From assembly GCA_964490325.1 (NCBI GenBank), contig CAZBBX010000002.1:79735-143734 (forward strand): DNA of 64,000 nt, read 5' to 3'. The notes beneath the pieces are model-generated. The model searched no databases. It had not been told where the DNA came from and was given only the letters and a program-made list of their open reading frames with translations. Shown here one piece after another: positions 8,390-16,303 of this stretch. A program made the position numbers and the translations under genes. Position 1 is the stretch's first letter; the number at the start of each line of letters is the position of its first letter. Source of the stretch: DAOPJM01 sp964490325. GTDB lineage: Bacteria > Bacillota > Clostridia > Christensenellales > CAG-138.

Positions 8390-9442
8390 CAGTTCTTTTG
8401 TCGAAGAGACCAGATCCAGCTTTCCGCCTTCCCGCACGATGCAGCAATCCTCGATGCGAACGCCCAGCTTGCCTTCCAAGTAGATGCCGGGTTCCACCGT
8501 GATGGTCGTTCCCGCCTCTAATATGTCGTTGCTCTTGACGGACGCATAGGGCGCTTCGTGGATCAGCAGGCCGAAGCCGTGTCCCAAGCTGTGCCCAAAC
8601 TGCTCGCCATAGCCCTGTGCGCTGATATAGTCCCTGGCAACGGCGTCTAACTCACGTCCGCCCATGCCCGCCTTCAAGGCGTTTAAGGCGCGCTGCTGCG
8701 CTTCCCGCACGATGTCGTAGATCTTGTGGGAAAGCTCGTCCACAGGCCCCACCGCAAAGGTGCGGGTCATGTCGGAATGGTAACCATCCGCGATGCAGCC
8801 AAAGTCCAGCACCACAAGGTCGCCCTTTTCGAGCTTGCGCTCGGAGGGGATGGCGTGGCACATTGCTCCGTTGGGGCCGGAGCCCACGATGACGTCGAAG
8901 GAGGGGCCTTCGCTGCCGTACAGCGCGCAGGCATAGTTCAGCTCGGCTGCCACGCGCTTCTCGGTCATGCCCGAATGGATGCGCTTGAGCAGCTCCGTAA
9001 AGGCCTTGTCCGCCATGGTCTGCGCCTTTTGCAGGGAGGCGATCTCCTCCTCGGACTTGATGAGGCGCAGCGCGTCCAGCTCGGCGCTGAAGGGCGTCAG
9101 GGTCACGGGCAGCGCTTCATAGCGGCGGAAGGTGGCAAGCGTCATGGCCTGCTCCTCAAAGCCCAGCCGCGTACAGCCGTCGTCGTGCAGCAGACGCTCC
9201 AGTGTGGAATAGAACTCGCCGCGGCCGACCTCGACCACGCGAACGGAGGGACCACACTGCTCGACAGCCTGAATGGTATAGCGAAAATCGGTCAGCAGAT
9301 AGCTTTGCTTGTCTGTGACCAAGAAAGCGGCCTCGTCACTGGTGAAGCCGGAGAGATACCGTATGGCAGTCAGGCTTGTTGCCACCACGGCGTCAAGCTT
9401 TGCTTCCGCCATCCGTTGCCGTAATTTCGAGAGCTTGTTCAT
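8375..9442 (-). CDS. M24 family Xaa-Pro aminopeptidase
   Basis: The enzyme removes N-terminal residues next to proline and is probably cytoplasmic. The 355-residue protein has the N-terminal creatinase-like domain (about 1-125) and a pita-bread catalytic domain with the five metal ligands visible: Asp in LDFG, Asp in YHSDMTRTF, His in GHGFGLLIHE, Glu in TVEPGIYL and Glu in RIEDCC. The ATG at 9442 is preceded by AGAAGG; an upstream start would add nine residues unlike the family N-terminus. It sits directly before efp, the common Firmicutes order. Alternative names are YpdF or PepP-like. Confidence 0.93.
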   Translation of the reverse strand: MNKLSKLRQRMAEAKLDAVVATSLTAIRYLSGFTSDEAAFLVTDKQSYLLTDFRYTIQAVEQCGPSVRVVEVGRGEFYSTLERLLHDDGCTRLGFEEQAMTLATFRRYEALPVTLTPFSAELDALRLIKSEEEIASLQKAQTMADKAFTELLKRIHSGMTEKRVAAELNYACALYGSEGPSFDVIVGSGPNGAMCHAIPSERKLEKGDLVVLDFGCIADGYHSDMTRTFAVGPVDELSHKIYDIVREAQQRALNALKAGMGGRELDAVARDYISAQGYGEQFGHSLGHGFGLLIHEAPYASVKSNDILEAGTTITVEPGIYLEGKLGVRIEDCCIVREGGKLDLVSSTKELLTID

Positions 9443-9472
9443 ACAAAAACCTTCTTTGCAAAGATACAAGAT

Positions 9473-9501
9473 AGTATAGCACGAAACGTTGCCCGAAACA
9501 A
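9473..9501 (-). promoter_or_regulatory. Probable promoter of the M24 peptidase gene
   Basis: TTGTTT (9496-9501) and TATACT (9473-9478) are separated by 17 bases on the minus strand, and the -10 is extended by an upstream TG. Confidence 0.65.
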
Positions 9502-9581
9502 GCCCTTTTTGCGGCTTTCTGCCCCGATCGGGAGGACAATGAAGGCCTTTTTGAGAAAAGGAAGGCTTTTTATGGGACTGC

Positions 9582-10271
9582 TCAGCTGCGGTAGGGCAAA
9601 AGTTCTGTCAGGAGCTTTTCCATGGCGCGGGTCTCGATGCGGGATACATAGGAGCGGGAGATGCCCATCAGCTCCGCCACCTCGCGCTGCGCCAATGCGC
9701 AGTCCCGCCCCACGCCGTAGCGCAGCGTCAGCACCGTCTGCTCCCGTTTACTAAGTACCCGCTCCATGGCGTCACGCAGCTTTTCTGCGTCCAAGCTCTT
9801 GTTGACACTGTCAAAGATGGTCTCCGCATCCGTGCCGATCAGATCCGCAAGTGCAAGCGGGTTCCCCTCCTTATCGATCCCGACGGATTCCTCGATCGAC
9901 ACCTCGCTCACCCGTCTGCGCTCACTCCTCAGGCTCATGAGGATCTCGTTCTCCACGCATTTGGACGCGTACCCCGACAGCGCGCCCTTGTCGGGGCGAA
10001 AGCTGTCCACCGCCTTTACAAGCCCTATCGTGCCGATGGAGATAAGGTCGTCCAAGTCGCGGCCGTTGCCGACATACTTTTTTGCAATATGCGCCACGAG
10101 CCTGAGATTGTGGATGATGAGCTGCTCCCTTGCGTCCTCGTCCCCCTGCGAAAGCCGTTTGATGTATGCCAGCTCCTCCTCCTTTTCTAAGGGCTTGGGA
10201 AAGGAGTTGCTCTGTCCGATATACCCCAGCAGCAGGAAAAACCCGCCAAATGCCGCCAATAAAGAAAACAT
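9582..10271 (-). CDS. sigK: Sporulation sigma factor K (pro-sigma-K)
   Basis: Sigma-K directs late mother-cell transcription during sporulation (coat and cortex genes). The 229-residue protein begins with a hydrophobic pro-sequence (GGFFLLLGYIGQ) followed by SNSFPKPLEKEEE, the usual processing region, then region 2 (HNLRLVAHIAKKY, DLISIGTIGLVKA) and region 4 with the helix-turn-helix ISRSYVSRIETRAMEKL. The gene is continuous, with no skin-type element splitting it. GAGGTGG precedes the ATG. A sigma-E-like promoter lies about 30 bases upstream, which fits the known control of sigK by sigma-E. Sigma-E is the other possibility, but the pro-sequence and SNSFP motif favour sigma-K. Confidence 0.93.
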   Translation of the reverse strand: MFSLLAAFGGFFLLLGYIGQSNSFPKPLEKEEELAYIKRLSQGDEDAREQLIIHNLRLVAHIAKKYVGNGRDLDDLISIGTIGLVKAVDSFRPDKGALSGYASKCVENEILMSLRSERRRVSEVSIEESVGIDKEGNPLALADLIGTDAETIFDSVNKSLDAEKLRDAMERVLSKREQTVLTLRYGVGRDCALAQREVAELMGISRSYVSRIETRAMEKLLTELLPYRS

Positions 10272-10294
10272 AGCTTTCCACCTCGTTTCGTGAA

Positions 10295-10323
10295 AAGCTA
10301 TGCTTGTCGATCAAGGAATATCC
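10295..10323 (-). promoter_or_regulatory. Sigma-E-like promoter of sigK
   Basis: On the minus strand GGATATT (10317-10323) and CATAGCTT (10295-10302) are separated by 14 bases. This matches the known sigma-E pattern (-35 near kmATATT, -10 near CATACAnT) better than sigma-A. It lies between mltG and sigK, so sigK can be switched on alone during sporulation. Confidence 0.6.
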
Positions 10324-10347
10324 GTGTCGAACGGTTGGGAAGGCTGC

Positions 10348-11511
10348 CTATTGGCCGCTGTTCGTCCAGTACTGCGAGTACTTTTCGACATTCTGCTGAT
10401 GCTCCTCATAGGTCTTGGAGAAGATCAGCGCCTTTGACTCGGCGGGGTTGCCGTTGCAGAAGTACAGGTAGCCCTCCGAAAGGAAGTCCTCGTTGGGATA
10501 GAGCGCGGCCTCGATGGCAGCCCTGCCCGGGTTGCTGATTGGGCCGATGGGCAGGCCGTCGTTGCGATAGGTGTTGTACGGCGAGACCGTTGCGATCTCC
10601 TCCGCCGTGAAGCTGTACTTGGTGACGCCCAGCACATAGGACAGCGTTGCGCAGGATTCCAAGCGCATCCCAGCCGCAAGACGGTTGTGGAACACCGCCG
10701 AGACCTTGGAGAAGTCCTCGTCCGTGCCCGCTTCGCGTTCGATGATGGAGGCAAGCGTCATCACCTCGTCCCGCGTCATGCCAAGCTCCTCTGCTCTTGC
10801 CAGATCCTCGGCCGTGAAGACCTCGTAGTAGCGAAGCAGCATCTTTACAAGGATGTCCTCGCAGCTTGCATCGGTGTAGACCTCGTAGGTATCGGGGAAC
10901 AGATAGCCCTCCAAGACGTAACGGCGGTCGCTTGCATCGTCGATGGCGGCAATAAAGTCATAGTTTGCGAAAAGGCTTGCGTCCTTGCAAAGATTCAAAA
11001 ATTCGCTTGCGCTTTGAATGATCCCGTTCTCCTCCAGATAGGCGGCTATGGCCTCGCAGCTGTAGCCCTCGGGGATGGTGAAGCGCACCGTCTGTCTGGC
11101 GGGGTTGCCCTCGCAGAGGATGTCCACGATCTCGGAGATGCTCATGTTGCGGGAAAGGAGGTAGGTGCCTGCCTTCAGGCTGTTGGCCTTGCCGACAAAG
11201 TCCACATAGACCTTGAAGGACGCGGTGCTGACGATCAGTCCCGCCTCGTCCTGCCCGCGAGCCGTATAGAGGATGCGGGCAATGGTGCTTGCGGAGGAAT
11301 TGTTGGGGATGACCACCTCGATGGGCGTGGTATCGTTCGCGTCCACGGGGCGTACATAGTGGTTGAGCACATAGTTGACGGCATAGACAAGCAGGAGCAC
11401 CACCACGACTGCGCTCAGCACAAGAGCCACGCCCGGCCGTATCGTCTTCCAGATGCGGAGTGCGCGCTTTCTTGCGGCGGATCTTTCCTTTTTTCCCTTC
11501 TGCTGCGTCAT
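10348..11511 (-). CDS. mltG: Endolytic murein transglycosylase, YceG/MltG family
   Basis: The enzyme cleaves nascent glycan strands at the outer face of the membrane. The 387-residue protein has a basic cytoplasmic N-terminus, one membrane segment (about 30-52), a LysM-like part (PEGYSCEAIAAYLEENG) and the catalytic domain with YLFPDTYEV, the Glu-bearing SIIEREA, VFHNRL and the YNTYRNDGLPIGPISNPG block. No Shine-Dalgarno sequence precedes the ATG at 11511; instead a TATACT box ends six bases before it, suggesting a leaderless mRNA. Its upstream neighbour is a YlbF-family gene and its downstream neighbour is sigK. Confidence 0.93.
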   Translation of the reverse strand: MTQQKGKKERSAARKRALRIWKTIRPGVALVLSAVVVVLLLVYAVNYVLNHYVRPVDANDTTPIEVVIPNNSSASTIARILYTARGQDEAGLIVSTASFKVYVDFVGKANSLKAGTYLLSRNMSISEIVDILCEGNPARQTVRFTIPEGYSCEAIAAYLEENGIIQSASEFLNLCKDASLFANYDFIAAIDDASDRRYVLEGYLFPDTYEVYTDASCEDILVKMLLRYYEVFTAEDLARAEELGMTRDEVMTLASIIEREAGTDEDFSKVSAVFHNRLAAGMRLESCATLSYVLGVTKYSFTAEEIATVSPYNTYRNDGLPIGPISNPGRAAIEAALYPNEDFLSEGYLYFCNGNPAESKALIFSKTYEEHQQNVEKYSQYWTNSGQ

Positions 11512-11517
11512 GGCGTC

Positions 11518-11546
11518 AGTATAGCAGAGTTCCCGTCAAAATGCAA
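11518..11546 (-). promoter_or_regulatory. Promoter giving a probable leaderless mltG mRNA
   Basis: TTGCAT (11541-11546) and TATACT (11518-11523) are exactly 17 bases apart on the minus strand. Only six bases (GACGCC) separate the -10 box from the ATG, so transcription should begin at or next to the start codon. No ribosome site is present. Confidence 0.65.
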
Positions 11547-11558
11547 GATTGGCGGACT

Positions 11559-11909
11559 TTAGCTCAACATGCTGTCCAGCTTGATGTCCACCGCCTCGCC
11601 AAGGATGCGGTAGACGTCGCCCAGCAGCTGATCCATGCGCAGCTCCGCCATCAGATACCGAAAAGCCGCCTCATCCGACTGCAGCAGGCGATTGAGGCCG
11701 TCAAAGCGCTTGAGCAGCTCCTCATCCTTCGCGCCCGCCAGTATACCGCCCTGTATGCGCATACGCAGGCGGCTGTATTCGTCTAAAAGCGCGTGCGTAC
11801 TTTCGGATGCAAACGCATCCTCCCGCGCCTCGATCAAGTTCTTATACGCCTCGCTGTCATGCAGAGCCGCGCCCAGCGTCCGCGCCTGCAAAAGAATCTT
11901 ATCGTCCAT
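11559..11909 (-). CDS. YlbF/YmcA family regulatory protein
   Basis: YlbF, YmcA and YaaT form the Y-complex in Bacillus, which affects RNase Y activity, sporulation and competence. This 116-residue, wholly helical cytoplasmic protein has the family pattern: an N-terminal LLQARTLGAALHDSEAY stretch, a central 'EYSRLRMRIQ' helix and a C-terminal 'LMAELRMDQLLGDVYRILGEAV'. The ATG at 11909 overlaps closely with the RNase J stop codon (TGATATG), and GGAG lies at the right distance, so it is translationally coupled to RNase J. Pairing of a Y-complex-like protein with RNase J suggests a role in mRNA turnover, by inference. Confidence 0.8.
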   Translation of the reverse strand: MDDKILLQARTLGAALHDSEAYKNLIEAREDAFASESTHALLDEYSRLRMRIQGGILAGAKDEELLKRFDGLNRLLQSDEAAFRYLMAELRMDQLLGDVYRILGEAVDIKLDSMLS

Positions 11910-11910
11910 A

Positions 11911-13554
11911 TCAGATCTCCACAACGATGGGCAGGATCACGGGCGTACGCTTGGTCTTGCTGTACAGGAACTGCTTGAGCACGGCCTTGATGTCGTTCTT
12001 GATGCTCGCATAGTTGCCCTTCTCCGCGCCCTCAAAGCGCTTGACCGTGCTGAGGATGTGCTCGATGGCCTGCGTGATCAGGTCCTCCGACTGGCGCATA
12101 TAGATGAAGCCGCGGGAGATGATCTGCACGGGCGCCACCATGCGCCCCGTCTCGCTGTCGATGGTGATGATCGCTGCCACCAAGCCGTCCTCGGCAAGGA
12201 GCTTGCGATCCTTGATGACCACGTCCTCGATCTGGCTCAAGCCGTCCACCATGACGCCGCCCGCCTGCACCTGCTCTGTGATGCCGCCCTTGCGCGCATT
12301 GAGTTCCACAACATCGCCGATGTGCGCCACAAAGATGCGCTCCTTGGGAATGCCCATCTGCTCTGCAAGCTCCGCATGCATCCTAAGGTGCCTTGCCTCG
12401 CCGTGGACGGGCATGAAGTACTTGGGCTTGATGATGCTGAGCATCAGGCGAAGCTCCTCGCGGCAGGCGTGACCCGAAACGTGCACGTCCGCCATGCGGT
12501 CGTACACCACGTTGGCGCCATGCTCGAACAAGGCGTTGATGACGCGGGACACGCCCTTTTCGTTGCCGGGGATGGCCGAAGCGGAGATGATGACCGTGTC
12601 GCCCTCGCTGATGTTCAGCTTGTGCGAATCGTTCGCCATGCGGAACAGGCCGCTCATCTGCTCGCCCTGACTGCCCGTCGTCATCACGCAGATCTGCTCG
12701 TCCTTGTAACGCTTGAGCTGCTCTACGCGCACCACGCGCTCCTCGGGGATCTTCAGATAGCCCTGCTTCTGGGCGATCTGTACGATCTGCTCCATGCTGC
12801 GACCCTGAAAGCAGATGACGCGGTCATGCGCCACGGCTACATCCGCAACCTGCTGCAGACGGAACACGTTGGATGCAAAGGACGCCACGATCACGCGCCC
12901 CTTGGCGATGTCAAAGTAATGCTCGAAGGTCTTGCCGATCTCCTTTTCGGACTGGGTATGCCCTGCGCGCTCCACGTTGGTGCTGTCGCTCAAAAGAGCC
13001 AGTACGCCGCGGGAGCCGTAGTAGGCAAGGCGGTTGATGTTGATCGGCTCTCCGTCCATGGGCGTCAGGTCAATCTTGAAGTCTCCCGTGTGGATGATGG
13101 TGCCGATGGGCGTGCCGATCGCCAGCGCCACTGCGCCCGGGATGGAGTGTCCCGTCTTGATGAATTCTACCTTGAAGCAGCCAAGCTCCACCGTGTCGCC
13201 GGGCTTGACCACCCGCAGATCGCCGTTTTGATGCGCCTCGTCCAGCTTGTGCTTGATGAGCGCCGTGGTGAAATTCGTGCCGTAAACGGGAGCCTTGCAC
13301 TTGCGCAGCGCATACGGGAGCGCGCCGATGTGGTCCTCATGACCATGCGTGATGAGGTAGCCGCGCAGCCTGTCCATGTTCTGTTCGATGTAGTTCATGT
13401 CGGGGATGACTGCGTCGATGCCCGGCGTTTCATCGTCGGGAAAGCTGACGCCGCAGTCCACCACGATCATATCGGAGCCGTACTCGACGACGGTCATGTT
13501 CATGCCGATCTCGCCGAGACCGCCCAGCGGTATAATGCGTAATTTGTTTTTCAT
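11911..13554 (-). CDS. rnj: Ribonuclease J
   Basis: RNase J is a metallo-beta-lactamase/beta-CASP nuclease with 5'-3' exonuclease and endonuclease activity on RNA. The 547-residue protein has the normal length; the zinc motif HGHEDHIGALPY is near residue 73, followed by GHSIPGAVA, SDSTN, and the beta-CASP and C-terminal motifs SGHACREEL and PVHGEARHL. It is cytoplasmic. Only one RNase J gene is visible here, and whether it is the J1 or J2 form cannot be told. A perfect inverted repeat lies in its upstream region (13582-13599). Confidence 0.96.
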   Translation of the reverse strand: MKNKLRIIPLGGLGEIGMNMTVVEYGSDMIVVDCGVSFPDDETPGIDAVIPDMNYIEQNMDRLRGYLITHGHEDHIGALPYALRKCKAPVYGTNFTTALIKHKLDEAHQNGDLRVVKPGDTVELGCFKVEFIKTGHSIPGAVALAIGTPIGTIIHTGDFKIDLTPMDGEPININRLAYYGSRGVLALLSDSTNVERAGHTQSEKEIGKTFEHYFDIAKGRVIVASFASNVFRLQQVADVAVAHDRVICFQGRSMEQIVQIAQKQGYLKIPEERVVRVEQLKRYKDEQICVMTTGSQGEQMSGLFRMANDSHKLNISEGDTVIISASAIPGNEKGVSRVINALFEHGANVVYDRMADVHVSGHACREELRLMLSIIKPKYFMPVHGEARHLRMHAELAEQMGIPKERIFVAHIGDVVELNARKGGITEQVQAGGVMVDGLSQIEDVVIKDRKLLAEDGLVAAIITIDSETGRMVAPVQIISRGFIYMRQSEDLITQAIEHILSTVKRFEGAEKGNYASIKNDIKAVLKQFLYSKTKRTPVILPIVVEI

Positions 13555-13581
13555 AGTTTTCTTTTGTCCTTCCTTATGGTC

Positions 13582-13599
13582 ACCGATCCCCCGATCGGT
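13582..13599. repeat. Inverted repeat in the RNase J upstream region
   Basis: Arms ACCGATC (13582-13588) and GATCGGT (13593-13599) flank a CCCC loop about 30 bases before the RNase J start codon. In the RNase J transcript it would be a 7-bp hairpin; it could protect the 5' end or act in feedback control. Read on the plus strand it is followed ten bases later by a T7 run, but no plus-strand gene precedes it. Confidence 0.45.
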
Positions 13600-13652
13600 C
13601 GTAATTCTATTTTTTTATAGGGGAATTTGACGGCGCAGCTCTCTCTGCGCGG

Positions 13653-14285
13653 TCAGTCCACGCTTCCGTAAAAGAAAAGGTTGCCGCCGATATTTTTGTA
13701 CAGTTTGCGTCCGCCCCAGCCCGTGCCCAGCCGTTTTGCACAAAAGAACAGCACGTTTTTGGGGATGGACAGATTGCCGTTAACAAACACGTCCCGTGCA
13801 TACTCCACGATCTCCGCGGGTGGGGACTGCTTGCTAAAATCGCGATGATTCAGCACGGAAAACTGCCCCTTGCGATAAACCTCCTGCCGAATGGTGGTCA
13901 CGCCTCCGCCGAAGCGAGACGCCATGCAGCGGTTGTAGATGACGCAAAGGACGGCGCGATACGCCGCCTCGCCCTTGCCGCCCGCCTCGTAAAACGCCAC
14001 CGTGGCTGCAAGCACCAGATCCTCCTCCGCACAGACGTAAAAGTCCGTATAGCAAGGCGGAGCAGGCGTGGGGCTTGGCGTGGGCACGGGACTTGGCGTA
14101 GGCGTGGGCGGGGGCGTGGGACTATTCGTAGGCAGCGGCAGAGCCACGCTCTTGCCGATCCTGTGCTGTATTTGCGCGACCTCCACGATCTGTGGGGGTG
14201 CGCTGCATTCCGCGCTGTCGCGGCCGCAGCCGCACAGTGCCGTCATCAGTAGGAGAAGCAGCGGAATGACCGCTTTTCGTCGCAT
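13653..14285 (-). CDS. SleB-type cell wall hydrolase lipoprotein
   Basis: The protein probably cleaves spore cortex or cell wall peptidoglycan. The 210-residue precursor has a signal peptide ending in the lipobox LCGC (about residues 17-20), so it is likely a lipoprotein. A Thr/Pro/Ser linker of repeated PTP units follows (about 50-80), then a hydrolase_2 domain: an ATVAFYEAGGKGEAAYRAVLCVIYNR start with the catalytic Glu, then RQEVYRKGQFS and the C-terminal NVLFFCAKRLG. AAAGGAG precedes the ATG. It lies downstream of hslVU with a 39-base gap and may be read from the same transcript, but a forespore-specific promoter cannot be excluded. Confidence 0.88.
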   Translation of the reverse strand: MRRKAVIPLLLLLMTALCGCGRDSAECSAPPQIVEVAQIQHRIGKSVALPLPTNSPTPPPTPTPSPVPTPSPTPAPPCYTDFYVCAEEDLVLAATVAFYEAGGKGEAAYRAVLCVIYNRCMASRFGGGVTTIRQEVYRKGQFSVLNHRDFSKQSPPAEIVEYARDVFVNGNLSIPKNVLFFCAKRLGTGWGGRKLYKNIGGNLFFYGSVD

Positions 14286-14324
14286 GAGCCGCTCCTTTAC
14301 GAGCAGGAGCAGGCTCCTTGCCCG

Positions 14325-15701
14325 TTACAGAATGTATTTATGGAGGTTGGTGTCCGTCCACTCGTTCGACAGATGCGCCTCGACGTATGCGCCGTCGATG
14401 GTAAGCTCCACGACGGGATGATCGCCGCCCGCATTGAACGAAATGTCGTCCAACAGGTTCTCCATAACAGTATGCAACCTTCTCGCTCCGATATTCTCAC
14501 TCGATTCATTTGCAAGGTAGGCAAAGTGTGCGATCGCCTGCAAAGCATCGTCCGTAAAGCTGATATTCACGTTATCCGCCGATAAAAGCGCCGTATACTG
14601 CTTGGTCACGGCGTTCTCCGGTTGGGTGAGGATCTTGACAAAGTCTTCCTGCGTCAGATCCTTGAGGCGTACCCGAATGGGGAAACGTCCCTGCAGTTCA
14701 GGGATCAGATCGGACACCTTGGACACATGGAACGCTCCTGCCGCGATGAACAACATATAGTCTGTCTTGACTGGGCCGTACTTGGTGGACACGGTCGTTC
14801 CCTCCACGATGGGCAGGATGTCGCGCTGTACGCCCTCGCGGGACACGTCGGGACCGCTGCCCTGCGCGCCGCCTGCGATCTTGTCGATCTCATCGATGAA
14901 CACGATGCCCTCCTGCTCGGCGCGCACCAGCGCCTCACGGGTCACCTCGTCCATGTCGATGCGCTTATCCGCCTCCTGCTGGATGAGGATGCGCCTTGCC
15001 TCCGCCACCGTCACGCGGCGTTTCTTGGTACGCTTGGGCAGCATGTCGCCCAGCATGTCGTTGAGGTTGATCTCCATGCCGCCGCCCAGCATGGCGGCGT
15101 TCATGCTCTCCTCCACCTCGATATCGACCTGTTGATTCTCAAACTCGCCTGCGCGCAGCCGCTCAAGGAGCTGCTCGCGCTCCGTTTTGCGGCGCTGCTT
15201 CTCCTCCTCGCCGGGCGTCGGCTCCTCTGGCGTCTCCGGAACCGTTCCCATCAAAAGCTGAAACGGGTTCGGCTGCGGCTTTTGCTTTTTTGCCGTGGGA
15301 TGGATCAGGTCGCAGAGTCGCTGCTCCGCCGCCGCTTCCGCCACGATCTGCACCTTGGCAAGGCGCTGCGCCTTGGCGATGCGGATGGACTCCTCCACAA
15401 GATCGCGCACGATGGATTCCACATCGCGGCCGACATAGCCCACCTCGGTGAACTTGGTCGCCTCGACCTTGATGAAGGGTGCGTCCACAAGCTTTGCAAG
15501 CCGTCTTGCGATCTCCGTCTTGCCCACGCCCGTAGGCCCAAGCATGATGATGTTCTTTGGCGTGATGTCCTCGCGCAGCGACTCAGGCAGGCAGTTGCGG
15601 CGATAGCGGTTGCGCAGTGCCACCGCCACGGCGCGCTTGGCCTCGTCCTGTCCGATGATGTACTTGTCCAACGCTTCTACGATCTGTCTGGGCGTAAGCA
15701 T
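14325..15701 (-). CDS. hslU: HslU ATPase of the HslVU protease
   Basis: HslU is the AAA+ unfoldase ring that feeds proteins to HslV. The 458-residue protein has the Walker A motif GPTGVGKTE (about 55-63), an insertion (I) domain of about residues 110-230 with an acidic/Gln-rich stretch, Walker B in IVFIDEIDK, sensor motifs, and the conserved C-terminal tail ending in LHKYIL, which docks on HslV. Its ATG is two bases past the hslV stop, with GAGGAGGT inside the end of hslV, so the two are coupled. Confidence 0.97.
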   Translation of the reverse strand: MLTPRQIVEALDKYIIGQDEAKRAVAVALRNRYRRNCLPESLREDITPKNIIMLGPTGVGKTEIARRLAKLVDAPFIKVEATKFTEVGYVGRDVESIVRDLVEESIRIAKAQRLAKVQIVAEAAAEQRLCDLIHPTAKKQKPQPNPFQLLMGTVPETPEEPTPGEEEKQRRKTEREQLLERLRAGEFENQQVDIEVEESMNAAMLGGGMEINLNDMLGDMLPKRTKKRRVTVAEARRILIQQEADKRIDMDEVTREALVRAEQEGIVFIDEIDKIAGGAQGSGPDVSREGVQRDILPIVEGTTVSTKYGPVKTDYMLFIAAGAFHVSKVSDLIPELQGRFPIRVRLKDLTQEDFVKILTQPENAVTKQYTALLSADNVNISFTDDALQAIAHFAYLANESSENIGARRLHTVMENLLDDISFNAGGDHPVVELTIDGAYVEAHLSNEWTDTNLHKYIL

Positions 15702-15703
15702 GG

Positions 15704-16237
15704 TCAGACCTCCTCGACTCGGATATTGTCGTTTGTGAAGATGCAGATCTCACTGGCGATGTGCAGTGCCTTCTCGGCGATGTCATGCGCGCTAAGCTCC
15801 GTATTCGCCTTGAGCGCCTTGGCTGCGGCCAACGCGTACAGGCCGCCTGAGCCGATGGCGGCGATGTCGTCGTCAGGCTCGATCACCTCTCCCGTACCGG
15901 AGAGGATGAGCAGGGTGTCCTTGTCCGCCGCGATCAGCATGGCCTCCAGCTTGCGCATGACCTTGTCGCTGCGCCAATCCTGCGCCAGCGCCACGGCAGC
16001 GCGGGTCAGCGAACCGCCATACATCTCCAGCTTGGATTCAAAACGGTCGCAGAGGGAAAAGGCGTCCGCCACCGAGCCTGCAAACCCCACCGCGACCCTG
16101 TCGTGGTAGATGCGCCTGACCTTCTTTGCCGTTGCTTTCATGATGGCCGTCTCGCCCATCGTGACCTGTCCGTCACCTGCTATTGCACACACGCCGTCCT
16201 TGCGCACGGCGATGATCGTTGTTCCCTTCAGGTCCAT
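15704..16237 (-). CDS. hslV: HslV peptidase of the HslVU protease
   Basis: HslV is the proteasome-like peptidase of the two-component HslVU system. The 177-residue protein starts MDLKGTTIIAV, so a five-residue propeptide would be removed to expose catalytic Thr6. The GDGQVTMG motif and the later AIGSGGLYALAAA block match the family. The ATG at 16237 follows a strong GAAGGAGG. It is the first gene of the hslVU pair, 66 bases after trmFO on the same strand. Some Bacillus relatives use Ser here; this one keeps Thr. Confidence 0.96.
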   Translation of the reverse strand: MDLKGTTIIAVRKDGVCAIAGDGQVTMGETAIMKATAKKVRRIYHDRVAVGFAGSVADAFSLCDRFESKLEMYGGSLTRAAVALAQDWRSDKVMRKLEAMLIAADKDTLLILSGTGEVIEPDDDIAAIGSGGLYALAAAKALKANTELSAHDIAEKALHIASEICIFTNDNIRVEEV

Positions 16238-16303
16238 ATGACCCTCCTTCGTCCAATCGTCATTTTCTTCATCTTAACACAGCTTTTTTGAAAATTCGCC
16301 GCC

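Noticed and set aside
11635..13542. Long plus-strand open frame opposite RNase J.
   Set aside because: It is antisense to a well-conserved gene; GC-rich codon bias produces such frames.
14055..14135. Apparent tandem DNA repeat of GGCGTGGGC-like units.
   Set aside because: It is the coding sequence of a Thr/Pro linker; the repetition is at protein level.
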